Positions 48,271-59,000 of a stretch of 64,000 nucleotides of DNA are shown one piece after another. The DNA is taken from positions 50,084,409 to 50,148,408 of the forward strand of contig NC_060065.1 of assembly GCF_020283565.1 (NCBI RefSeq). Reading direction: 5' to 3'. Source of the DNA: Trifolium pratense (taxonomy: Eukaryota; Streptophyta; Magnoliopsida; Fabales; Fabaceae). Within the stretch, counting starts at the first letter, position 1. The number at the start of each line of letters is the position of its first letter. The notes below the pieces were generated by a model that did no database searches, was not told where the DNA came from, and worked only from the letters and a program-made list of their open reading frames with translations. Position numbers and translations under genes: made by a program.

Positions 48271-48613
48271 GGTTTAACTGCATTTCTTGTCCCTTATCTC
48301 TATTTTAGATTTTAAGTTGGTCTCTTATTTTTTAAAAGTTTTAAATTAGTCTCTTATCTTTTTTGTAGATTTCATGTTGATCCATCCCGTCAATTTTTTT
48401 ACTATTACCGTTAAATTTGGACACGTGGCAAACAGAAACCACACTTGGAAAGATGACATGTGTCCAAAGTTAACGGTAATAGTGAAAATTTGGACGGGAT
48501 GGACCAAGTTGAAACCTGCAAAAAAGATAAATGACCAACTTGAAATTTTTAAAAAATAAGGAATCAATTTGAAACCTAAAATAAAGATAAGTGACTAAAA
48601 GTGTAATTATACC
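48271..48613. mobile_element. Foldback MITE with perfect 9-bp target duplication
   Basis: 343 bp flanked by TTAAATATA on both sides (48262-48270 and 48614-48622). The ends are GGTTTAACTGCATTTCTTGT and (inverted) GGTATAATTACACTTTTAGT. Long arms carry TTATTTTTTAAAA, CCGTCAA and CCGTTAA motifs and meet near 48440. The 9-bp duplication points to the Mutator superfamily. Confidence 0.8.
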
Positions 48614-48622
48614 TTAAATATA

Positions 48623-50790
48623 TTATGTGTTTTTTGGCAAAAAAGAAAAAGTATATTATGTGTTTCTTTTTTCGCTTTTGAAAAAAAATAGGATTATGGT
48701 CCGTGAAATCGGTTGATCTAACATTCTTTATTATATTTCTAAAAGAAACAAATATTGCTACGTCTTTCATAAGAAACAACAAGGACACACGTCAAAGCGT
48801 CGTTGTTTCATATGAAAGATGTAACAATGTGATTGTTGTTTTTAGAGATATAATCAGGAAGAGCACTTAGATTAGATGTCGTTGTCTCTTCTAACTTAAC
48901 TAAGGTACTGAGTTCAATCTCAACTTTGAACATTCAACAATATTAAAACTCTTAGGAAGAATTTATCATTCATTGAAGTATTTAAAGGTTCGAGGATTAG
49001 TCTCTGCGCAACCGAATACCCATTTTAGATATATATTCTCAACCAACTTGATTCCATCGAGCTCTACAAAATTTAACAAACTTATTGTTTATATAAACAA
49101 GATTATTTTAAGTTGAACTATGACTTATATACCATTCTTTCTGTTCTCAATCTGTTAGACTATTACTATAATTCTAAGGGCAGTGGAATCTCGTAGACAA
49201 GTCCACGAGGACCAATTACATGCCAGATCAACATGGTATCTTATTATCTTCAAAATCTTTTATTTTAATCCTTTAGATTTTATCAATCATCACTACTCTA
49301 TCATTATTTGAACGCAACATGTAAAGAATAATATTATATAATTTTTGTTAGATAAATATAATATTGTACAATTTTTGAAAAGGAAAGAATAAAATATTAA
49401 TGTAATTGAAAAGTATATTACACGTCTTTAGGTCAGAATGATTTTCTTTACGTCATTAGATTTAATTTAGTAGTGAGAGCTTCATATAATATAGATAAGT
49501 TGGTAGTGAGAGGTTTATGTAATATGTATATGTATAAGTTGATAGGCTCAAAACTAATGTAATTAAAAAAGAATGATTTTCTTTTTAAAATAAAAGAGGG
49601 CCGAAGTCTGAAAAATCAGAATAAGTTTTGATCGTGTTTAAAACTATAATGAACTTATGTACCAAAAAAAAAACTATAATAAACTTGCTTGACAATTGCA
49701 ATAAACAAACTTATATCATATAAGTTCATTTGATCAGACAATAGCATATAAGTTCATATGATAAAAAAAAAAAACTCATTTTATAACTGTCATTTTCTCA
49801 CAAGCTTATTATAGTTTAATTTTATCAACTTATATTATTTATTTTTTTCATTTCTATTTTAATTGGAAAATAAATAAATACTAAGTACATATATCATTTT
49901 CACGTCATTATATTTTTTTTATGTACAAAATCAATAAATGATTAATACATCGACCAAAAATGAGTTTAATGTTTGTATATACAAGAGATATCCAATGTCG
50001 TAAAGCTTTGAATGAAGATGCAGTGTTCTTAATTTTTGTGATTATGGGTCATTGTTTCGTTGTTGCTTCCTCCAAGTAGTACTCGAGCATGTTTGAGTTG
50101 GTAGGAGCGGAAGTAGATCCTAATGTTTGGATCCTTTGTATCAAAGTCTTTGTAGAAGTGGAGTCATGAAGTGTGTGTTGTGTTAATTATAACGGCCACA
50201 CAAGTATAAAATGGGAGAGACTCGCACTTGAAGAGAATATTGTCGAGTTTAAGTGTGAGTACCAAGTAGTAATGTTGGATATATACAAGAAGACCCACAT
50301 ATTCATCATATTAAGATTTTAGATAGAGATGTGGTGTCCAATCTCTCAACGGTCCCGATTCTAATACCAATTGTTGGAAAAAAAACAACATAGTAAAAAA
50401 AAAAGAAAGAAAAAAACACAATCGCATCACGAATATAGTGAAAAAACTCAAAAAGCATAGAAAATAACACTATATATAAATTTGGAAAATTATTACAACA
50501 CATAAATCTCTCTCATGCTTGTACTGTTGCAACTACAAATATGATAGTTACAATAAGTCACAATAGATGATGATGATAAAGTGGTCGGAGATTATTGTTA
50601 TGAAACAAACATAAACTTACTAAGTGATTGAGATGCATTATCTCAGAAGTCTGCTTTGCACATAACTCTTGCCTGTGCCATTTCTCTCCTTATGGATCCT
50701 ACCAAAAAGCAACACAATGGTGTTAAACAAAGCCTCACAAGAATCATCTTGAGTGAAGGAGCAGAAATAGCTAAAAGAAAAGGGTTAAAG
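48623..50790. other. Intergenic; no supported gene
   Basis: AT-rich. 50030-50385 has better composition, contains AATGTTGGATATATACAAGA and ends in CTAATACCAATTGTTGG. That ending read on the minus strand is CCAACAATTGGTATTAG, which resembles an LTR end followed by a primer-binding site. It may be a decayed LTR fragment. No domains are found. Confidence 0.35.
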
Positions 50791-50795
50791 CTTAC

Positions 50796-50926
50796 CTCCA
50801 AAACAAGTTGATCTACCCCTCGTGAAGGCTAGATATCTCATGAGCATTTTCGCTGACTCGGTTATACCAGCTCCACTTTTTCAACATGCCAAAATGAATT
50901 GACTTCCATTTTCCTTCATCATTGCC
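50796..50926 (-). other. Candidate exon downstream of the PPR gene
   Basis: Acceptor TATACCAG precedes 50926 and donor GAG/GTAAGC lies at 50796. In phase 0 it encodes GNDEGKWKSIHFGMLKKWSW and then about 18 more residues to a TAG at 50815-50813. It could terminate a short protein begun by the exons at 52863 and 51927, or be a 3'-UTR exon of the PPR gene. No family was recognised. Confidence 0.3.
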
Positions 50927-51466
50927 CTGGTATATTAAACTAGTTAACTAGTTTAATAAATTGATTTCTAAGTTGCTTGTGACAAATCTATTTCTACATT
51001 GATATATACTTGTAACAGGTCTGCTATACAAAAAGGTGAGGGCTCGGCTCTACAATTTGTACTGCTCCATCCAAAATAGCCATGCTATGCTATTCTAGTC
51101 AAAGAGAAATTCTGAACCTATATGTGAAACATTTGTTATGTTAACACATCAATGGGATCCAAAGTTGTCATGCTTTCACTAATTATGTTATATGATAATG
51201 TAAAAGCTTAATGTTTTCCCATCAGTGGTAATAATTGTGGCATTTCATCCATTGATTTATGCCACCTGTGATCCCACAATGATGGTCACAGGCGCTCCCC
51301 AAAAAAAAGTTAGCTCATTTATGAAGAAAAATGTTGTGTAAGTGTGTAACTAATATGTAATGTCAATCAAATAATGTTAACTCTAATAATAGGTCTTCAT
51401 ATTCTAAATACTTATGTGATTAAATATAAAATACTAAAGAATATTATCTAGAGTTAAGAATATTAT

Positions 51467-51690
51467 CTAGAATGTCACTTCATGAATTTCAAATAATGGG
51501 TTTTGTTCGAAACGAGTAATTATATCGCAAAAAAGTGAATCCAAACTTCTATTCAAATTCCAGTAACATAGTATTCTAATGAAAGAAGCATAGGTTTGAA
51601 TGTTGTGTATGAAACCATGTTGGTTGAGTTGACTGAAGTACGAGAGAGCAAGTGAAGGGTTGTTTCCATAAAGGTACCACCCTTTACATT
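51467..51690 (-). pseudogene. PPR gene fragment (paralog of the N-terminal part)
   Basis: Minus-strand translation reads LYGNNPSLALSYFSQLNQHG, then FIHNIQTYASFIRILCYWN and DSLFCDIITRFEQNP, ending at a TAG at 51469-51467. It matches the intact PPR protein (53209-55101) at LYRNNPTLAHSYFTQLNQHK, NIQTYVAIIKIMCYWNW and DSLFIDII. It is open for about 70 codons but lacks all PPR repeats. A leftover of a local tandem duplication. Confidence 0.75.
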
Positions 51691-51926
51691 TGAATTAGTT
51701 CCTTTGGTCCTATCCTAACTCCTAACAACCTAGTTGTGAATGTCTAATTCATTCTTGAGTCCAGTTTATCAATGAAGAACTAGATTAAACTGAAAGCTTA
51801 TGCGTTTTTAAGGCGAGTGCCCAAGAAATAGTTATGTCTCATCATGTCTACTCCATCATAACAACTTCAAATGTGAACAGAGCACATGCTCATTGGCGAT
51901 TACCTGAACAGCAAATGTCAAATTAC

Positions 51927-52043
51927 CTGAGAAGCAAAGTTTCTGTGTCCAGGTGATAAAGTACTCGAGGCTCGGCCCATTGCTCTCTCAAGCAAGATAT
52001 GCATGGATATCTCCTGCTGTAGGCATAATTGTAGTTGCTCAAC
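51927..52043 (-). other. Candidate coding exon, coiled-coil segment (exon B)
   Basis: 39 phase-0 codons between acceptor GATGTGCAG and donor TCTCAG/GTAATT. It reads VEQLQLCLQQEISMHILLER and then AMGRASSTLSPGHRNF. Heptad-like leucines and the block LLERAMGRASSTLSPGH recall the leucine-zipper region of plant MIP1-type (DUF547-associated) proteins, from memory. It splices in frame from the exon at 52863. The rest of such a gene is not found nearby. Confidence 0.5.
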
Positions 52044-52862
52044 CTGCACATCAATATACGATTCCGGGAATCAGTAAAATACTATGCCGTGATCATGGTA
52101 CAGGAAAATAACAACCGACAGCATCTAGAGTTATCTTTTCAGAATCAAAGCCCAGCATGTTTCTTCCCATGTGTTCACATGGAAATGATAAAATACAGAA
52201 TATGCATGCATCTCCCAAAATGACAGAATATGGTTTCTTAACCGTTATCTGTTTTTGTCCATTGTGATTTTACTTAAGATGCTTCTAAAAGTTTACATGA
52301 TTGATATAGGTTGTTTAAGCCTTTAAGGAATTGCTTCTCTGATCCCACAATAAAGAATTTTCAGACTTTTTATTATGTTAGAGTATGACAAATTGATTCA
52401 GTGAAACACATGATACAATAAATTCCAAGTAGTTAATCCCTTATTAAGGCCTCTTCTAGGCTACTTCCAAAGTTTTAATTTTCATTTTTTGAGTCGAACC
52501 ATATGCCTCTTCCTACCGAAATCAATCTTGCTGAAGAAGTTGTTGGCCACTAAAGTAGTTGCTTATCCCAAGAGGGAATTCGAACAGTGGTTTGTCACGT
52601 TGTGGGAAACTAATATTTTCTGCTAGACCTACCTAACCACTGCTGGCTTTCACTCCTTTTAAATTGTAGTAGTACTTAAGTTATGCCTTAAAATTGTAAA
52701 AATAAAGTCAATTTTCATAGCTAGTTTTGCTGGGGTGAAAATGAGAGTACCAAGAAGGAAATTTAACTCTTTCTGAGTTATCTCGGTCTATGCAAAATTC
52801 ATCAAAATTCTTCAAATGAATCATTGAAGTTAAGAATCTAAAAATCCAGAGATATAGCTTAC

Positions 52863-52967
52863 ATCGTGTTCCAAGGATGCTCTGTGATTTGAAGAAGCTT
52901 TCTTGTTTATACAATTGAGGCTGTCATGCAATGGAAATTGTATCCTAGAATCCCTCAGCAGCAGTGC
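52863..52967 (-). other. Candidate coding exon, coiled-coil segment (exon A)
   Basis: 35 phase-0 codons between acceptor CTGAACAG and donor ACGAT/GTAAGC. It encodes ALLLRDSRIQFPLHDSLNCI and then NKKASSNHRASLEHD, continuing in frame into the exon at 52043-51927. Upstream lies the 3' UTR of the PPR gene, which has a possible donor (TATCAG/GTTGGT at about 53157). So exons A and B may belong to an extended PPR transcript or to a gene remnant. Confidence 0.5.
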
Positions 52968-53208
52968 CTGTTCAGTCATGGCAAAACTAATTAATCATCT
53001 CAACTCACATTCCAAACTTCAAGGCCAACACAGTGCACGTCATATAATCATTATTTTTTCGCAATTTTAAAAAACTAAACAAGTTCAGTTGTAAGTCTAA
53101 GAAGAATAGTCAAAAACACATGGTGTGATTATGCTTCACCTTTAGGTACCAACCTGATAGACTTTCAAATATGGGACAAATCCAAGCACTAGCAGTAAAA
53201 CTGACTGG

Positions 53209-55101
53209 CTACTGATGAAATTGCATCATTATAGCTTTTTGAATACGACGATTTAATGTTGCACCTGGTGTCATTCCCTTCAAAGACATTTCATTATACA
53301 AGTCCAGAGCAATCATCTCCTGCCTTCCGTTCAATAAACCCTCAAGAATAACTTTGTATGCAAAGACATCAGGTTTAATCCCTCTTGTCTTCATATCCTG
53401 AAAGAGATCATAGGCCTCTCGCAAACAATTCATCTTACAATAACTATTAACCATGGCGGAATAGATTTCAACACTTTTATCTTTCAAACCATTAAAATGT
53501 GCCTCGGCTTCTTCAACCTTGCCCAGTGAACACAAACCTTCAATGATAATCTTATGTGTAGTAGAGTTCGGCTTCACAGCTTGACTATCCATATAACTCA
53601 AAAGGTCAATTGTCTCACAATAACGATGATTTCTAGACATACCAATGGCTAGTACATTATAAGTAACAACATCAGGTTTAAATCCTTGTTCCTCCATTTC
53701 TTTGAATATACTATAGGCTGCATCGAGTTTCTCTTTAAGACAGTAACCATTAATAAGGGTTGTGTAGTGTATGATATCTAAATTGATGTGCATAGATTTC
53801 AACTCCTCCAGCATACCTACTGCTTCATCCAGCTTACCCAATTTACACAAAGAATAAAATACAATATTATAAGCTACCCCGTCAAGATACAAGCCTGATT
53901 CCTTGATTTTTTCAAACGTAGCTACCACTTCCGAAGCCCTTCCCATCTCATCCAAGCAATGGAGGATGCAACTTACAATGACACAATTTGTCTCTATACC
54001 CCTTGAAAGCATGCTATCATGTATGGATAAAGCTTTATCCAAATTACGGCTCTTACAATAACCATGGACCAATGCACAATAAATATACACATCAGGAACA
54101 AGACCTAGCTTTTCCATCTCCGAAAACACGCTCTCAGCTTTATCTAATTCCATTTCATTACAAAATCCACGAATAACCACGGTGTAGGCATAAACATCTA
54201 GGGGAACACTCCTTGTTCTACAATCTTGAAGCACGCCATATCCAAGATCAGACCTGTTATTGTTGCACAGCCCCTCAATCAAAGTGGCATAGCAATACGA
54301 ATCAGGATCCACCCCAACTTCCTTCATTTCGTCAAACACACAAAATGCTTGTTCCAAATTACCCTTCTTACATCGCGCCTTGATGACAATGGCATATGTA
54401 TAACGGTTGAAAATCAATCCAAAACTCTTGTATTGGTCGAATAAAAACAACGCCGTATCGATTCTATCATGTATAACCAACCGGTTGATAAGAAAATTAA
54501 AAGAAAGTACATTTGGCAAAATCAAACTCCTCCTAGACAAGAAATCAATAGCTTCATCAAACATGTTACGACTAACACAAGCTTTAACAAAGCCATTAAA
54601 AGCTCTAAGCAAGTAATGATTTTGATTAACATCAACAACATCATCAAACAATGAATCAAACAAGTCATTGATTTTAAATGATGGGTCTTGTTTAGAATGA
54701 GCAATAATATCAATAAACAAAGAATCTAACTTTCTAATCCAATTCCAATAACACATTATCTTAATGATTGCTACATAAGTTTGAATATTGTAACAGAAAC
54801 CATGTTGTTTATGTTGGTTGAGTTGAGTGAAGTAAGAGTGTGCAAGTGTAGGGTTGTTTCTATAAAGGTAAAGTCTTTCGAGGATTTTGGAGGTGTTAGG
54901 ATCAGAAGATGAGAAATTTGAAGGTTTTGTGAAATGGGTTTGTGAGGTAGAAAGTGAAAGAGCAGTGGAAGAAGAAAAGGTGAATTTTTTGTTGTAGTGA
55001 ATGTTTTTGGTTTTGGAGAATGAGTTTTTGAAGAGACGACAGAACATACCAGTGGTGATGCGTGCGGCTAAGTGGCGGCGGCGAGGTTGAGCATTATGCA
55101 C
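53209..55101 (-). CDS. P-class pentatricopeptide repeat protein, organelle-targeted
   Basis: Single-exon frame of 630 aa. An alternative start at residue 19 (MFCRLFKNSF, 55047) gives a more usual Ser/basic-rich presequence and may be the real one. From about residue 190 to 620 there are roughly twelve degenerate 35-residue PPR motifs, for example YTYAIVIKARCKKGNLEQAF, YCYATLIEGLCNNNRSDLGY, IIHYTTLINGYCLKEKLDAA and VVTYNVLAIGMSRNHRYCET. There is no E, DYW or SMR tail, so it is P-class. It resembles the Arabidopsis At2g26790 protein from memory, but is shorter, as if several repeats near the C-terminal end were lost. Such proteins bind organelle RNA in processing, stability or translation; the target is unknown. 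Its promoter is shared with the outer-envelope gene (divergent, ~980 bp between start codons). Confidence 0.92.
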   Translation of the reverse strand: MHNAQPRRRHLAARITTGMFCRLFKNSFSKTKNIHYNKKFTFSSSTALSLSTSQTHFTKPSNFSSSDPNTSKILERLYLYRNNPTLAHSYFTQLNQHKQHGFCYNIQTYVAIIKIMCYWNWIRKLDSLFIDIIAHSKQDPSFKINDLFDSLFDDVVDVNQNHYLLRAFNGFVKACVSRNMFDEAIDFLSRRSLILPNVLSFNFLINRLVIHDRIDTALFLFDQYKSFGLIFNRYTYAIVIKARCKKGNLEQAFCVFDEMKEVGVDPDSYCYATLIEGLCNNNRSDLGYGVLQDCRTRSVPLDVYAYTVVIRGFCNEMELDKAESVFSEMEKLGLVPDVYIYCALVHGYCKSRNLDKALSIHDSMLSRGIETNCVIVSCILHCLDEMGRASEVVATFEKIKESGLYLDGVAYNIVFYSLCKLGKLDEAVGMLEELKSMHINLDIIHYTTLINGYCLKEKLDAAYSIFKEMEEQGFKPDVVTYNVLAIGMSRNHRYCETIDLLSYMDSQAVKPNSTTHKIIIEGLCSLGKVEEAEAHFNGLKDKSVEIYSAMVNSYCKMNCLREAYDLFQDMKTRGIKPDVFAYKVILEGLLNGRQEMIALDLYNEMSLKGMTPGATLNRRIQKAIMMQFHQ

Positions 55102-56080
55102 ATTTTCCTAACGGCTGCTGGTGCGTTAATGTGAGAACTGAGAACATCTCCAGGTTGTAAAAAGCGAACTTAGTTTGTATTTTGCGTGAACTATTTTTTC
55201 ATGATTTTTTCATCCAGGGGACACAGATGTTGAATTTGAGTTAAAAATATTCTCACTCGTTACTTAAAGTTCGAACCAAAGCACATTTTCCTATTTAAAG
55301 TGCGATCAGTTTTCACTTTAACTATTGAATATTATAAAAATTTGGCACCCATCCAATACCATATTTTAAGTGATCATTAAAGCGGTTATAACAGTTCGAT
55401 CAATTAGAGACACACACTGTATAATTCTATAAAATGAAATCTTTCAGTATTTTTTAGTCATTCGCTCATATTCGCTCATACAGTGTTCCATTCGAAATAT
55501 TTTTTTTTGTGGTGAATGAAGGGTTCACACTTTTACTTGTATATGTTTCAATCATAATTATTTTCATGGGAGATGAGAGAAGGATGAAGAGGGAAAAAAA
55601 TTGATTTTTATAAGGTGTGTATCCTAGAAAGGAACTCATTTTGTAGTTTGCATACTATAGAAAGCGAACTATTTTCCCCCAATTTTTGCAATTCACGCTA
55701 GCATTCTAATTCTAAGTATGGTGTGCGTGTGAGATTCAGGGGACACGAAAAGTAAATCTCTAAATAAGGACCAAATTCAAGGAGAGTCCAAATATGATTT
55801 GGGCTAACATCATAAAACCAATAAGGCCCAATAACCAGCAGTTATGACATCACGTGCAATGCGATGTGTGTGGAGTGCGAAGAAGCAAAAGGGATAACAG
55901 AAGTTGAAAGCTAAGAACCGAATAAACACGAACACAATTATAGAATTTTCGTTTTCCCTAACGTTACGAAACAAACACAAACACAACATTGTCTCCAAAC
56001 ATACACACTATATAATCTATCTTACGTTGCTTCAAATTTTGTGATTTTTTTTATTTAATGGTTGATGCGTTTTTAATTGG
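55102..56080. promoter_or_regulatory. Divergent intergenic region, PPR / outer-envelope gene
   Basis: About 980 bp between the two start codons. It holds CATTCGCTCATATTCGCTCATA (a short direct repeat, ATTCGCTCATA twice, at about 55460-55480) and no transposon with clear ends. The leader of the outer-envelope gene probably begins around 55850-56000. TATA boxes could not be fixed. Confidence 0.4.
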
Positions 56081-59000
56081 ATGGGAGCTCAAAGGAGCAT
56101 CCATGCTGGCAAAGGTTAGAACTTAGAAGAATTTGATTTCATAATAATAATCTTTTCGTTTTTCTTTTTTGCATGATGATGACACTGTTTTTACTATTGA
56201 CTGTTTTTGTTTTTCAGCAAAGATTGATGTTAATGTTGATTTTACTCACAATCTTTGTGCTTCTTTGATGCATAATACCTTCAGGTTTGAGCTCAATTCA
56301 TTTTTTTTTTTTGCAAAGAAGGGTTAATTTTTTATTTTATTTTATCTATGTTAATGAATATATAATCATGGATTATTATTTTGCATTTTTCTTTAATAGG
56401 AATGCTGGCAATCCTCTTTCACTTTTAATTGGGAGGTAAGATTTCCAATTTGATTCATTTGGGTTATCGTTTTTTGTTCCCTTAAACCAGATATCCTCTA
56501 GCTACAACTGCAGAGACTAGTCCCTCGTGAAACCCAATTTGGGTTGTCATTTTACACATGTAATTGTAAAGCATTGGCTGAATTTGTATGACAAAATTTA
56601 AATAACTGTCTTGTGTGTTGTTGAGAGCTGTGAAGACATATTGACATGTCGACACGAGTAGTAATTTGAGAAAATAGAGTAATTGAATATGGGTCATGTT
56701 AAACATGCAATGGATTTAGATACAAAAATATAAATAAAAGCAAAAGTTAAGTAGAAAAGATTCTTTTTTAAAATTTCAAGGCATTGATCACACTACTTTC
56801 AAGATGATATAGTACCATTTTGGCTTAATTAGCAAAATGGTCCCTTAAAGACATTTTTGGTTTCACATTGGTCCCTTAAAGAAAAAAAGGTCTGAATAGG
56901 TCCCTTAAAGAAAAAAAAGGTCTTAATAGGTCCCTTAAAGACATCTCCGTTAATCAGTTTGGTCCTATTCAGACCTTTTTTTAGGGACTAAACTGATTAA
57001 CGGAGATGTCTTTAAGGGACCTATTCAGACATTTTTTTTCTTTAAGGGACCTATTCAGACCTTTTTTTCTTTAAGAGACCAATCTGAAACCAAAAATGTC
57101 TTTAAGGGGCCATTTTACTAATTAAGCCTACCATTTTTGTTTCTTTAACTATTACCTCGGGGACACTATTTAGCATTTTCCATTGAATATAAGTATATAA
57201 CAGCATGTGTCGTGTTGATATTGGTGTCGGTGTTGGACACTGGATACACATTCAATCTGTAGTTTTAGTACCACATAGGTTGCTGATATTGGTTTTCCGA
57301 TAGTCGTGTAAATGAATAACTCTGTTAAACTTTTATTTGTTTTCATGATTAGTCTCTGCATAAAACATCCGAACTTATTTGGTGGGAGTGAGAAGCTTCA
57401 TGTTTCATGTGACAAGGGTTTGTATGATTCGAATGTCTTAGTCGCTTTTAGAAGGCCACGGGAAGAATGTCTTGCTCATCAATCTTTTGTAGTGCAGGTT
57501 GGTTTTGTTCTTTTATTTTATGGTATATGGTACGAGAGATTATGCTTGGCAATGGCGTGCAATAAACTTTTGTTTCAATGGATTTTTCTTTGTAAAGTTA
57601 GAGGAATTCAAGCAATATTATTTTAGGTCATTTTAATATGTGAAACACACGAATTTGGATGAAATTTTGTAGCGAAAGCAAACTATTAAATTCTACTTGT
57701 GGTCATTGTTTTTCGCTTTGCAGCATTCTCTTTCACCAGAGATTGGAATCCATGGTATACCTATAAAAAATTTCTCCCACTCAGGAAGTGGAGGTGTAAA
57801 TTTATCTAGAATATCAGTCGGGATGGACCTGAATGAACCTGCGAGTTCAAAGTGGAGCAGCACAACAAGCATAAAATTTGAGGTTCAGACTGTCTTTTCA
57901 TGAATCTGACATGATATCGAAGCCTAGTTTGCACATGTTTCTTTGATTAACATAAGTAGAATTTAACCTGTTAAACCGTCATGCAGCATGTTCGTCCATT
58001 GAACGATGATGGTCACAATATAAGTAGGGATTGTGACGGATTTCCTTTGACTTGCAGGTAACCAAGGATATTAATTTGTATTCCAGTTTTCAAAATGTCG
58101 AACTGATTTTGATAATATGATGTCCGTTGCTTATTGCAGTGGCAGTCCACATGACAGTATGGTAGTGTTAAAGCAAGAGTCTCGATACACAAAGGAAAAC
58201 GATCATAGCTTTTTTCATGTAATGAATTATACTCTTATTTCCAGTTTGCTTCCTAGCTAGTTCCTATTTTTACATGGTTCTGAGACTGAAACAATTAGTT
58301 GTGTATGTGAATTTATCGCAAAAGAAATAATCGTGCATCGATTCTACTGACTGAATGCGTTGCCTTTTCAGTTTAATCTTCAAATAGAACAAGGTATTCC
58401 AGTTCTTTCTAAGTGGATAATTTTCAACCGATTTAAGTTTGTTGCTTCGAAAGGAATTAAACTTGGACCGGCACTTCTCTTGACAAGGTTGGTAGTTTCT
58501 GACATTTCAAGTACATAGTGTTTTTCTATTTGACATAGTTTAGACTTTAGAGACGCGAAAGAATAAATACTAATTGCTATTAGAGAAACAACAATGTGAT
58601 GCTAGGAATTAAATTAGAAAAGCATTAGTGCTTAGGTTCAGGTATACGGCATATTGACACATACTTTACTACTTCACTAGTCCAAACATTAGTGCTTAGT
58701 TACCCTATTTTAATTTCCTCTTATTGTGGTCCGACAAACATTTAACTCTGTGATTATACCTTTTCTTCTGACAGACTTTCCGGTGGTTCAATTGTGGGGG
58801 ACATGGCTCCTTATCAAGCATTTTCCATTGGCGGGATTGGGAGTGTCCGAGGGTATGGTGAAGGAGCAGTCGGATCTGGGAGATCATGTCTGGTGGCTAA
58901 TAGCGAACTGAGTCTCCCTTTGGTATGTGATAGTTTTATAAACAACAATCGTATAATATTAATTTTGATGAATGTTCTGTACATGTTATGTTACATGAAG

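Noticed and set aside
51927..52967. Calling exons A and B a complete MIP1/DUF547 gene
   Set aside because: The remaining exons of such a gene (further zipper and DUF547 domain) are not found anywhere in the neighbouring sequence.
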